Shown: positions 8,446 through 16,806 of the stretch, piece by piece
Layout: the number at the start of each line of letters is the position of its first letter
How positions within the stretch are numbered: position 1 is the stretch's first letter
Assembly (NCBI GenBank): GCA_902581605.1
Contig: CACHPE010000010.1
Location: 17,501 to 55,571 of the forward strand
Reading direction: 5' to 3'
Length of the DNA stretch: 38,071 nucleotides
Source: an uncultured Pelagibacteraceae bacterium
Lineage (GTDB): Bacteria > Pseudomonadota > Alphaproteobacteria > Pelagibacterales > Pelagibacteraceae
Made by a program: the position numbers and the translations under genes
The notes under the pieces: model-generated
Told to the model about the DNA's origin: nothing
What the model saw: the letters and a program-made list of their open reading frames with translations, nothing else
Database searches by the model: none

Positions 8446-8555
8446 TTAAGGCAAATTTATTAATTTTGTTTATTTGTATAATTTATAAACTATAAAGCAA
8501 TATATTTATAAAAATTTAATATTGTATCTTATGCTACATAAGTGATTGATCATTA
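8446..8555. promoter_or_regulatory. Divergent promoter region for gmhA and the long plus-strand unit
   Basis: This is the largest spacer in the window and the only place where the 29.5-kb plus-strand gene run can obviously begin. A perfect TATAAT lies at 8477-8482 on the plus strand, about 74 nt before the ATG at 8556. No good -35 hexamer stands 16-18 nt upstream, and such hexamers arise often by chance in this composition. A small palindromic TGATCA core is at 8548-8553. Placement is inference from gene layout; the site itself is weak evidence. Confidence 0.35.
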
Positions 8556-10439
8556 ATGAATAGTTTGTATTTAATAATAATCCTATCCTTAGTGCCATTG
8601 TTAATTATAGCTTATTATTCAAAAGATTTACCTTTTTTTATTCCAGGTTTTAGTACAGACAATGAAAAGATTTTAACTGCCGCATCAAAAATCAAAATTT
8701 TTGATTGGCCATCGAAAATGCATACTATTGAGAACATTGGTGAACAAGCTAGATGTCACTCACGAGAATATTGGGCAATTATGTGCTCAATTTTTCAAAA
8801 AATTTTTAAGAATGCAAAAAATGATTATATAACACTTTTAATTGGACTTGTATCAAATTTTTTTTGTACAATCTTAATTTATTTCATTTTCGCAAATTAT
8901 TTTAATCAAGGTATAGGTTTAATAGCTAGTTTAATATATCTCACATCTTTTTGGACATACCACATAGTACTATTTATCGGGCATGTGATTTTATCTCAAA
9001 TGTTTTTTCTACTAGCGATATTATTTATTCAGACTTCCAACGATCAAACTTTAAATTTACAGCTAATACTTCTTTTTTTTGCAGGTTCTTTAACTTTTAT
9101 TAGTTTCCAATCCTCTAGTGCTTCAATCAAATTTCCTCCGATGATAATAATAGCATTTTTGTATGCAATAAAAAATGAATTCTCATTTGTAATAGGATTT
9201 TTTGAATATGATACTTTTTTAATTTTAATTATTTTGTTTTTTTCAATAAGCATCGTCTATTCTTTTAAACATAGAAAAGATCAACCTTTTTTTAAAAAAT
9301 TAACAATTTTTTTAATTGTTTTTAATTTGTTATTTTTTATTATTCTTTCGTTAATATCTATCAGTCCAACAGGATTGTTAAAAATATCTTCATTTTTACT
9401 TGGTTTCATTTTAATTTTTTTTCATATCACTTTACCAATTAAAACATTTTCACGAAACGTTAATAGATTAATAGTGTGGAGAAATAATAACGTTTTTGTT
9501 AATCATTTTATACCGTTTACAAGATTACCAATTGAAGACCAAAAAAAAATATTTACAAAACCATTACCTTCAAATTTCACAGGAGGAGACTTATTCTGGA
9601 ATTTAAAAGTATATAATATTTTTATGCCGTTTATTTTTCCAGTTTATATAGTTTCAGTAATATTATTTTTAGTATTATCAATATATGATTTAATAATTTT
9701 TCAGAATTTAGAACTTCTAAAAAATTTTATTTTTTTATTTTTTGTGAGCCTTATTCCTACATTAGTTCATGAAATAACTTTGGGGCTTAAAGTTGCAAAG
9801 GCATATTTTGCAACCTTAATATCATTTCTTTTTTTTATATTTGCTTTCATGTTTAATTTAGAAAAAAGTTCTTTATCTTTAGTAACAAATTATAATGAAT
9901 ATTTATTTTATTTAATGTTTTTATTTTGCTTATTACAGTTTTTCCATACCATTATTATTTTAAAAGAAAACATCGAGTCAAGACTTTATGTTAAAAATCT
10001 AAAAAATTTTTTACTGAAAAATCAAATTTTTGAATTCAATACTTATGACAACAAATATAACGAGAATTTTGTAAAAAATATGCTTGAATCTTTTCCTAAT
10101 AAATTCAAAATAAATATTATTAAAAGCATTGATGAATTAAAAGAAAAAACAAATAAAATCCTAGTAGTTCCACCTATTACATCAAAAGTTTTTTTCTTTA
10201 ATACCGATCATAAAGCATTGATTGATGGTTACTTTAAAGACGATTTATCTTTAGTTAATTTAATTGAGAGTAAACAAATAGAAAAATTTGCATTAAAAAA
10301 ATTTAAAACAATGAGTTCATATCCTTATTACATTTATGATGATGAGGTTCTATCATATAAATCAATTTATTTGAAAAGTATTGGTAATGAAGATCGATAC
10401 AAAGGTCTTGGATGGGTTCTGGATTTAAATTCTAAATGA
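8556..10439 (+). CDS. Multispanning membrane protein, possible GT-C glycosyltransferase
   Basis: 627 residues, ATG at 8556. Strongly hydrophobic with roughly 11-13 predicted membrane segments between residues 3 and about 465, then a soluble C-terminal part of about 160 residues. The first external loop after helix 1 carries an acidic DNE (35-37), in the place where GT-C enzymes (ArnT, PMT, GT39/GT83 types) carry their catalytic acidic pair. Such enzymes use lipid-linked sugars on the periplasmic side. I do not recognise the family by a specific signature. It heads the long plus-strand unit and overlaps the following glycosyltransferase by ATGA. It could also be a polymerase or ligase-like protein. 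Confidence 0.55.
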   Translation: MNSLYLIIILSLVPLLIIAYYSKDLPFFIPGFSTDNEKILTAASKIKIFDWPSKMHTIENIGEQARCHSREYWAIMCSIFQKIFKNAKNDYITLLIGLVSNFFCTILIYFIFANYFNQGIGLIASLIYLTSFWTYHIVLFIGHVILSQMFFLLAILFIQTSNDQTLNLQLILLFFAGSLTFISFQSSSASIKFPPMIIIAFLYAIKNEFSFVIGFFEYDTFLILIILFFSISIVYSFKHRKDQPFFKKLTIFLIVFNLLFFIILSLISISPTGLLKISSFLLGFILIFFHITLPIKTFSRNVNRLIVWRNNNVFVNHFIPFTRLPIEDQKKIFTKPLPSNFTGGDLFWNLKVYNIFMPFIFPVYIVSVILFLVLSIYDLIIFQNLELLKNFIFLFFVSLIPTLVHEITLGLKVAKAYFATLISFLFFIFAFMFNLEKSSLSLVTNYNEYLFYLMFLFCLLQFFHTIIILKENIESRLYVKNLKNFLLKNQIFEFNTYDNKYNENFVKNMLESFPNKFKINIIKSIDELKEKTNKILVVPPITSKVFFFNTDHKALIDGYFKDDLSLVNLIESKQIEKFALKKFKTMSSYPYYIYDDEVLSYKSIYLKSIGNEDRYKGLGWVLDLNSK

Positions 10440-11395
10440 ATATTACAATCATAATCCCAACAAGAAATAGATATAAAGAATTAAAAAAATTAATAATGTA
10501 CTATAAATATAATTATTTTACTGGTTACATATTTATTATTGATAGCTCTAGTCAAAATATTTTTGAAAAAACAAAAAAGTTAATTCAAAATTTTGATAAT
10601 AAAAAAATTAGACACATTAGGTTTATAGCAAGACCCTTTGAGTGTACTAAAGAAATAATTAATAAGGTTAAGACAAAATATGTTTGTTGGTCTGGTGATG
10701 ATGATTATTTTGTTGTTAGTGGATTAAAAAAATCTTTAAAGATCTTAAATAATAATAATCAAATAGATGCTGTAAATTCTTTAAGTATAGTTGCAAAAAT
10801 TAGAAAAGATAAAATTTTAAATTTACGAAAAAGATTTTCTATTTATGATAATTTTTATTCTACAAATCCTCAACCCATCAAAAGATTAATTCAATTAATG
10901 AATCAATATAGAGTTCCTATTTTTTCAATTTTTAGATATAGAAAGTTCGTTCAAATGATGAAGCTCATTCCTAGTAAAAGAAATCGAAAAAAATGTCCAA
11001 ATAGAATTGTTCATGACGAATATTTAGAAAGTTTTCTAATGGTATATTTTAATAAAATATATCATTTTGAATTTCCATTTTTGATTAGAACAGTTACTGA
11101 TAAAAAATATGCTACAACTAGTATTGATGGGCTACTAAATGCGGATCAACTTAAAAATGATCAAAAAAAATCATTTTTTTATTTAGAAAACACAATCCTA
11201 AATTTAATAAAAGACAAAAAGGAAAAAAATTTATTTTCCAAAGAGTTAAAAGAATTTATTAAACAATTAAATAAAAAAAAGGGTAATTATTTGATAAATT
11301 TATTATCAATGAAATTTAGAAAATTTTATGCTAGATATTCTAAAAGAGATTTTAATATTTTTTTTAACACAATAAATTGGTTGCAAAAAAATTAA
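10436..11395 (+). CDS. TIGR00180-type glycosyltransferase, copy 1
   Basis: 319 residues. Begins MNITIIIPTRNR, the GT-A nucleotide-binding strand, and has SGDDDYF with acidic residues 88-90 as metal/donor site. RVPIFSIFR (about 160-168) and a later HDEYLESFLMV block complete the fold. The same blocks in the same positions occur in the protein at 22819, so they are paralogues of the family annotated as TIGR00180 glycosyltransferase domain, which is related to family 2. It would move a sugar from a nucleotide donor in the cytosol. ATGA overlap with the upstream membrane protein. Donor and acceptor are unknown. Confidence 0.75.
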   Translation: MNITIIIPTRNRYKELKKLIMYYKYNYFTGYIFIIDSSSQNIFEKTKKLIQNFDNKKIRHIRFIARPFECTKEIINKVKTKYVCWSGDDDYFVVSGLKKSLKILNNNNQIDAVNSLSIVAKIRKDKILNLRKRFSIYDNFYSTNPQPIKRLIQLMNQYRVPIFSIFRYRKFVQMMKLIPSKRNRKKCPNRIVHDEYLESFLMVYFNKIYHFEFPFLIRTVTDKKYATTSIDGLLNADQLKNDQKKSFFYLENTILNLIKDKKEKNLFSKELKEFIKQLNKKKGNYLINLLSMKFRKFYARYSKRDFNIFFNTINWLQKN

Positions 11396-12930
11396 TGGAT
11401 GTTGTTTTTATAAACCCTGCAGTAGGTCAGAATTATCAATCTTTAAAATCAAGATATTCTGCAATAGAACCCCCAACATGGGCACTTCTTTTAGCAGAGG
11501 CAATGAGGAACTTTGGTTACGATGTTTCAATAATTGATGCTAACGCTGAAAGTTTATCTGAAGAAAATATTTATAAAAAAATAAAGACTTTGAGTCCAAA
11601 GTTAGTTGTATTTGTTGTTTATGGTCAAAATGTTAATGCTGGAACAACTAATATGGAGGGTGCAACTAAGCTAAGTAAATATTTAAAATTTAAAGATAAA
11701 AGTTTGTTTATATCATTTATAGGATCTTATGTTCAAGCGTTACCAATAAAAACATTGAATGAGGAGGATAGTATAGACATGGTTTTTACTAATGAAGGTG
11801 TTTATGCATTAAAAAATATATTAAGTTTGACAGAAATTAACCAAAAGACAATCAGCAAAACAAAGGGTATTGCATTAAGGATAAAAGACCAAGTTAAAAT
11901 CAATCCTCCTGAAAAAGTTGTTCCAAACGATAGAATGGATTTAGATTTGCCCGGATACGCTTGGGACTTATTACCGTATGATAAACAACCATTAGATCTT
12001 TATAGATCTCCAATGTGGCACGCTGAATATGATCAAGACAAAAGGTCTCCATACGCCGCTTTACAGACTTCTCTTGGTTGTCAATTCAAATGTAGTTTTT
12101 GTATGATTAATTTAATCAATAGAGATGATGAAGATGAAATTGGTGTGTCATCAAATTACAGTGGTATGAGATTTTGGAGTCCAGATTTTATAATAAAAGA
12201 ATTTGAAAAACTTATAGAAATGGGTGTGAAAACAATAAGAATAACAGATGAAATGTTTCTTCTTAATAAAAAATATTATGTGCCATTATGTGAAAAGTTA
12301 TCAAAATTAAATACTGAAGATAGTCTAAGAATGTGGGCTTACTCTAGAATAGATACAATCAAAAATCCCGATACACTCGCATTGGTAAGAAAAGCAGGAA
12401 TAAAATGGTTATGCTTAGGAATTGAAAGTGGAGATAAAAAAGTTAGATTAGAAGTTGCAAAAGGTAAATTCGAAGATGTTGACGTGAAAAAAGTAATAAA
12501 ACAAGTGCATGATGCTGATATAGACGTTATGGCTAATTACATTTATGGATTACCTGGTGATGATAATTTATCAATAAAAAAAACTTTAGATCTTAGCTTG
12601 GATCTCTGTACTTCAGGATGGAATACTTATGCAGCAATGGCTCTTCCAGGAAGTCTTCTATACAAAGAAGCAGTTGATAAAGGTATTCAGCTTCCAGATA
12701 CCTATTCAGGTTATTCTTTTCATGCATACGATACTGTATGTTTGCCAACAGATAAACTCAAAGCATGGGAGATTTTAAAACTTAGAGATGATGCTTTTCA
12801 ACTTTATCATTCTAATGATAAATTTTTAGATAGAATTAAATTTAGATTTGGGGATAAGGCAGTAAATAACATTAAGGAAATGAATAAAATAAAATTAAAA
12901 AGAAAAATTATTGAAGAAAATCTTTACTAA
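11395..12930 (+). CDS. Cobalamin-binding-domain radical SAM enzyme
   Basis: 511 residues from ATG 11395, which forms TAATG with the upstream stop; the in-frame TTG at 11377 inside the previous gene is less likely. Residues 1-140 follow the B12-binding fold of BchE-type enzymes (EPPTWALLLAEAMRNFGYDV, then SFIGSYVQALP, then a DMVFTNEG strand). The radical SAM cluster motif is CQFKCSFC with Cys229, Cys233 and Cys236. Family members methylate unactivated carbons or do ring chemistry. Its position between a glycosyltransferase and a 2-oxoglutarate dioxygenase suggests sugar or lipid-carrier modification. Streamlined marine bacteria of the SAR11 type are thought to make little use of B12, so cofactor binding needs proof. 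Substrate unknown. Confidence 0.82.
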   Translation: MDVVFINPAVGQNYQSLKSRYSAIEPPTWALLLAEAMRNFGYDVSIIDANAESLSEENIYKKIKTLSPKLVVFVVYGQNVNAGTTNMEGATKLSKYLKFKDKSLFISFIGSYVQALPIKTLNEEDSIDMVFTNEGVYALKNILSLTEINQKTISKTKGIALRIKDQVKINPPEKVVPNDRMDLDLPGYAWDLLPYDKQPLDLYRSPMWHAEYDQDKRSPYAALQTSLGCQFKCSFCMINLINRDDEDEIGVSSNYSGMRFWSPDFIIKEFEKLIEMGVKTIRITDEMFLLNKKYYVPLCEKLSKLNTEDSLRMWAYSRIDTIKNPDTLALVRKAGIKWLCLGIESGDKKVRLEVAKGKFEDVDVKKVIKQVHDADIDVMANYIYGLPGDDNLSIKKTLDLSLDLCTSGWNTYAAMALPGSLLYKEAVDKGIQLPDTYSGYSFHAYDTVCLPTDKLKAWEILKLRDDAFQLYHSNDKFLDRIKFRFGDKAVNNIKEMNKIKLKRKIIEENLY

Positions 12931-12964
12931 TTTTTATTTTTCAAATGTATAAATATATTAATTT

Positions 12965-14032
12965 ATGTTTAATATTTTCATTAAAAAATTTTCTACTTTA
13001 ACTTTAATTTGTTTAAGCACATTCTCTGCTAAAAATAAATTTGTTAAATTTTTGTTTGATTTTTTTAAAAAAAATAGTTCAGAATTTATATATTTTATAT
13101 CTTACAAAAATAAAAATAAAATTTTAAATTATCTTAAACAAAGACAAGAAATAGAAAAAAAGGAGTTATTCATACTATATAAGAATCTTAAAGTTGATAA
13201 TGAGATGTCTTCTGTATTAAATGACTTAAATAAAACAGGAATTTCCAAGAATTTAAATATTGATATTACTGATGAGGAAATTAACAGTTTTGTTGATGAA
13301 ATGAATAGATCTCATTATTACGATAATCATGTACCATATAAGAAGGATAAAAAAGATCCCAAAATAAAACCAAATGGTCCATATAAAAGTTATGATTATT
13401 CAACCCAATTAAACAATTCAACTTTATTAAAAATTTGCTTAAATGAAAAAATTTTAAAAGTTGCTCAGAACTATTTAGGTGTGATTCCTAGAATATTTAG
13501 CATCAACACTTTTAATACTTTGCCAGGTAAAAAAGCTTTTACACATGATTTTCATAGAGATATTGATAATTTAAAGTGGCTAGTTATTTTTGTTTATTGG
13601 ACAGATACATCTGAAAATAATGGAGCTTTTGAGCAAATTAACTTCACCCATAAACCTTCAATCGAATTAGAAAAATTACTTAATGTTAATCCTGATATTT
13701 TTTCATCAAATTTTGATAAATTTTTTAAAAATTCTATTGGTTATGGAAAAAATGATAAATATATCGAATTATTTAAAAATGAGATAAATTCTATTTATGG
13801 AAGTGCTGGCAAGATAGTGGCATGTGATACACTAGGGTTGCATAGAGGTACACCTGTAAAAAACGAAAGATTAGTTACTTGGATTAGATATGGTGTGATG
13901 GAGTCTAGGCAGAAAATCCTAAATAATGAGGAAACATTAAACAGAAAGATTAAATTAACAGATGAAAATATGGAAATTTTAAACAAATCAAAATTTAAAG
14001 ACGTATTATCTGATTTAGTAGAAATTAATTAA
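12965..14032 (+). CDS. Phytanoyl-CoA dioxygenase-like Fe(II)/2-oxoglutarate enzyme
   Basis: 355 residues. The C-terminal two thirds hold the metal triad: HRD in HDFHRDID (His197, Asp199) and a distal His293 in GLHRGTP, followed by Arg302/Arg308 for 2-oxoglutarate. WLVIFVYWTD and SENNGAFE are further PhyH-type blocks. Such enzymes hydroxylate or otherwise oxidise small molecules. The N-terminal 100 residues are Lys-rich and unrecognised, with a hydrophobic stretch at the very start. It lies 34 nt after the radical SAM gene. A role in oxidising a sugar or carrier of this glycan is inference from context. Confidence 0.75.
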   Translation: MFNIFIKKFSTLTLICLSTFSAKNKFVKFLFDFFKKNSSEFIYFISYKNKNKILNYLKQRQEIEKKELFILYKNLKVDNEMSSVLNDLNKTGISKNLNIDITDEEINSFVDEMNRSHYYDNHVPYKKDKKDPKIKPNGPYKSYDYSTQLNNSTLLKICLNEKILKVAQNYLGVIPRIFSINTFNTLPGKKAFTHDFHRDIDNLKWLVIFVYWTDTSENNGAFEQINFTHKPSIELEKLLNVNPDIFSSNFDKFFKNSIGYGKNDKYIELFKNEINSIYGSAGKIVACDTLGLHRGTPVKNERLVTWIRYGVMESRQKILNNEETLNRKIKLTDENMEILNKSKFKDVLSDLVEIN

Positions 14033-14087
14033 TATAATATTTGAAAATTTTTTTATATCTTGTAGATATTCATCCTTTAATTAAATT
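14033..14087 (+). promoter_or_regulatory. Possible internal promoter before the transketolase pair
   Basis: The widest gap (55 nt) inside the plus-strand run. TATAAT occurs at 14033-14038, 49 nt before the next ATG, with only a weak TGATTT 16 nt upstream. Chance occurrence is quite possible in this base composition. Confidence 0.2.
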
Positions 14088-14894
14088 ATGAAAAAACATA
14101 ATAATCTTCCTGAACTTTGTAAAAATTATAGAAAACAATTGTTTGAAAAGTTCTTAGAGGTTGGTCAAGGACACCCAGGTTCAGTTTTTTCAATGATTGA
14201 ATTAGTTGTTACTTTATTTCACAATTCTCATATAAGATTTGACAAAAATACAAATAAATTTATTGACAAAATAATAATTAGCAAAGGCCATGCTACAGTT
14301 GCATTGTATCCAATTTTAAAAGAATTTGGAGTGATAGATATCAAAGAATGGGATAACTGGGGTAATAAAAATAATGAAACGATTTTAAGAGTATTTGGAA
14401 ATACTTCAATACCTGGCATAGATGCTACGTCTGGTTCACTTGGGCATGGTTTAGGTATTGGTTGTGGCTTAGCTTATTTGTATAAAAAACAAAAAATAGA
14501 TAAAAAAGTTTATGTAGTTATAAGTGAAGGTGAACTTTATGAAGGTTCTACTTGGGAAGCACTTTTATTTGCTGCACATAATAAACTTGAAAATTTAAAC
14601 ATTATAATTGATGAAAATTCTTTAATAATTTTAGGCACAACTGATGATTGTTTAAGGTTAGACCCAATTAAAAAAAAAATTGAAGGCTTTGGATTTAATG
14701 TTGATCATATAGATGGTCATAATTTAGAACAAATAGAAAAGGCACTAAATAATAAAATAAAAGGTGTAAAAGTTATCCTAGCTAAAACGGTAAAGGGAAA
14801 AGGTTTTTCAATTATGGAGAATAAGGCTAACTGGCATTATTGGAACCCAATTGATGAAAAAGAGATAGAAATTTGTAGAAAGGATATTGAATGA
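14088..14894 (+). CDS. Transketolase, N-terminal (TPP-binding) subunit
   Basis: 268 residues. GQGHPGSVFSMIEL (His29), SKGHATVALYP (His68), GSLGHGLGIG (His120), and ISEGELYEGSTWEAL then IIIDENSLIILG are the pyrophosphate/TPP half of transketolase. The usual GDGE is SEGE: Glu147 takes the place of the Mg-binding Asp. Split transketolases move a two-carbon ketol unit. The gene overlaps the C-terminal subunit by ATGA, and the kinase HddA follows directly. Making sedoheptulose 7-phosphate for the heptose branch is one reading; transfer of a two-carbon branch to a keto-sugar is another. Confidence 0.88.
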   Translation: MKKHNNLPELCKNYRKQLFEKFLEVGQGHPGSVFSMIELVVTLFHNSHIRFDKNTNKFIDKIIISKGHATVALYPILKEFGVIDIKEWDNWGNKNNETILRVFGNTSIPGIDATSGSLGHGLGIGCGLAYLYKKQKIDKKVYVVISEGELYEGSTWEALLFAAHNKLENLNIIIDENSLIILGTTDDCLRLDPIKKKIEGFGFNVDHIDGHNLEQIEKALNNKIKGVKVILAKTVKGKGFSIMENKANWHYWNPIDEKEIEICRKDIE

Positions 14895-15814
14895 TAAAAC
14901 TTCAAAGAGATATCTTTCTTGATGAAATAAATTCACAGCTAGAAAAAGATAAAGACATATATGTAATGAGTGCAGATTTTGGTGCAGCATCTTTAGATAT
15001 AACAAGAGATAAATATAAAGATAATTTTATCCATTGTGGAATATCAGAACAAGCAATGTTCGATATAGGTACTGGCTTAGCTCTTGAGGGGAAGAAAGTT
15101 ATAGCATACGCAATGGGACCTTTTATTTCTTTACGAGCTATTGAACAAATAAAATGTGGACCAGCTATGATGAACTTACCAATGACTATACTTTCGGTAG
15201 GTATAGGTCTTGGTTATGCTGATGCAGGTCCAACACATTATGCAACTGAAGACTACGCTTGTTTAAGGGCTATTGGTGGAACTTCAATTTTTACAGCATC
15301 TGATAATAAAATAGCAAAACAAATAGCGCAAAATATTTTAAATAATAAGTCAGTAAATTATGTACGTTTGGATAGGCATCCTACTGAAGAATTAAAAGAG
15401 TATGAAAATAATTATGATTTTAGTGATGGTTTCAGAATATTTGGAAGTCACTCTAAAGACAAAATCGCAATAATTTCTCACGGCAGAATTTTAAAAAATT
15501 GTATTAAATCTTTAAAAGAAATGAAAGATAATGTTTTTATAATAGATTTATTTAGATCTAAACCAATTTCAAATAAATTCTGTGAGACACTTAAAAATGT
15601 AAAAACTGTTTTAGTTGTAGATGAGCAAACACAATATGGAAATTTAACATCTGCGGTACAATCAGAATTATCAAAAAACAACATTTTTCCAAAAGTAAAA
15701 AATTTGTCTTTGCCAGATGAGTATATTTTTAAAAATGGCGGAAGAGACTTTTTATTAAACTTACACAAATTAGATGAGGATAGTATTTTAAATTCGTGTA
15801 AGGAATTATTGTGA
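14891..15814 (+). CDS. Transketolase, C-terminal subunit
   Basis: 307 residues. HCGISEQAMFDIGTG carries the catalytic Glu53 that activates the TPP aminopyrimidine; GPTHYATEDYACLRAI and NYVRLDRHPTEEL follow in the expected order, then the C-terminal transketolase domain with VLVVDEQTQYG. It pairs with the upstream N-terminal subunit (4-nt overlap) to form one active site. Its end overlaps hddA by GTGA. Close linkage to hddA is the best hint that its product, or its substrate, is a heptose intermediate. Confidence 0.88.
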   Translation: MIKLQRDIFLDEINSQLEKDKDIYVMSADFGAASLDITRDKYKDNFIHCGISEQAMFDIGTGLALEGKKVIAYAMGPFISLRAIEQIKCGPAMMNLPMTILSVGIGLGYADAGPTHYATEDYACLRAIGGTSIFTASDNKIAKQIAQNILNNKSVNYVRLDRHPTEELKEYENNYDFSDGFRIFGSHSKDKIAIISHGRILKNCIKSLKEMKDNVFIIDLFRSKPISNKFCETLKNVKTVLVVDEQTQYGNLTSAVQSELSKNNIFPKVKNLSLPDEYIFKNGGRDFLLNLHKLDEDSILNSCKELL

Positions 15815-16806
15815 TAATTTCAAGAACACCTTACAGAATTTCATTTTTTGGAGGTGGCACAGATTATCCTGAATGGTATAAAAAGTATGGTGGAGAGGTA
15901 ATATCAACTTCAATCAATAAGTATGTTTACATTTCAGTAAGGAATTTACCAGAATTTTTTAAACATAAATATAGAATTTTATATTCAAAAGATGAGCAAG
16001 TTCAAAAATTAGAAAATATAAAACATAAACCTGTCCGAGAAATATTAAAATACTATAAAATTAACCAAGGTATAGAAGTTCATTATGATGGAGACATACC
16101 AGCCAGGACTGGTGTTGGATCAAGTTCAGCATTTGTAGTTGGTTTCTTAAACGCAATTATGGCATTAAAAAATATTAATATAAATAAATACAATCTATCA
16201 AAACAGAGTATATTTTTAGAAACTAAAATATTGAATGAAGTGGTTGGATCACAAGATCAGGTGGCTTGTGCACATGGAGGATTTAATAACATTGTTTTCA
16301 AAAAAGACGGGTCTTTTTTAATCAAAAAAGTAAAAATCAATACTCAGAAAAAAAAAAATCTAGAAAATAATCTATTTTTAGTCTATTCAAAAATTCAGAG
16401 AACAGCCGAGATAGTTGCTAGATCTTTTGTAAATAATCTAACAGAAAAAAAAATTAGAGAAATGCAAATAATTAACTCCCTTCTAAAAGAGGCAAAAAAA
16501 ATATTAACTTCAAACCATATTGATCTTTTTGGAAAATTATTACATGAAAGCTGGATGGTAAAAAGAAGTTTAAGTAATAAAGTTTCAAATCAAAAAATTG
16601 ATGATTTATATAATTTTGCTTTAAATTCTGGCGCTGAAGGTGGAAAATTACTAGGTGCTGGAGGGGGTGGATTTTTTGTTTTTTATGTTAAAAGAAATAA
16701 TCAAAAAAAATTTATAAATAAAATGAAAAAAACTTTAATACTTCCTTTTCAATTTGACGAAACTGGCAGTAATATAATCGTAAATACAAAAAAACATGAA
16801 AAATAA
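15811..16806 (+). CDS. hddA: D-glycero-alpha-D-manno-heptose 7-phosphate 1-kinase
   Basis: 331 residues, GTG start inside the GTGA overlap with the transketolase gene. GHMP kinase motifs are all present: TPYRISFFGGGTDYPEWY at the N-terminus, PARTGVGSSSAFVVG as ATP loop, and LLGAGGGGFFVFY near the end. FFGGGTDYPEWY is typical of HddA and the related fucokinase-like sugar kinases. HddA phosphorylates heptose 7-phosphate at C1 to give the alpha-1,7-bisphosphate used for GDP-heptose. With gmhA (7861-8442) and the HddC-GmhB fusion (6704-7864) the route is complete, though these lie on the other strand 7 kb away. Confidence 0.87.
   Translation: MIISRTPYRISFFGGGTDYPEWYKKYGGEVISTSINKYVYISVRNLPEFFKHKYRILYSKDEQVQKLENIKHKPVREILKYYKINQGIEVHYDGDIPARTGVGSSSAFVVGFLNAIMALKNININKYNLSKQSIFLETKILNEVVGSQDQVACAHGGFNNIVFKKDGSFLIKKVKINTQKKKNLENNLFLVYSKIQRTAEIVARSFVNNLTEKKIREMQIINSLLKEAKKILTSNHIDLFGKLLHESWMVKRSLSNKVSNQKIDDLYNFALNSGAEGGKLLGAGGGGFFVFYVKRNNQKKFINKMKKTLILPFQFDETGSNIIVNTKKHEK

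Noticed and set aside
11377..11394. TTG start for the B12 radical SAM protein
   Set aside because: ATG 11395 in TAATG with the upstream stop is more likely; the B12 domain begins right there.
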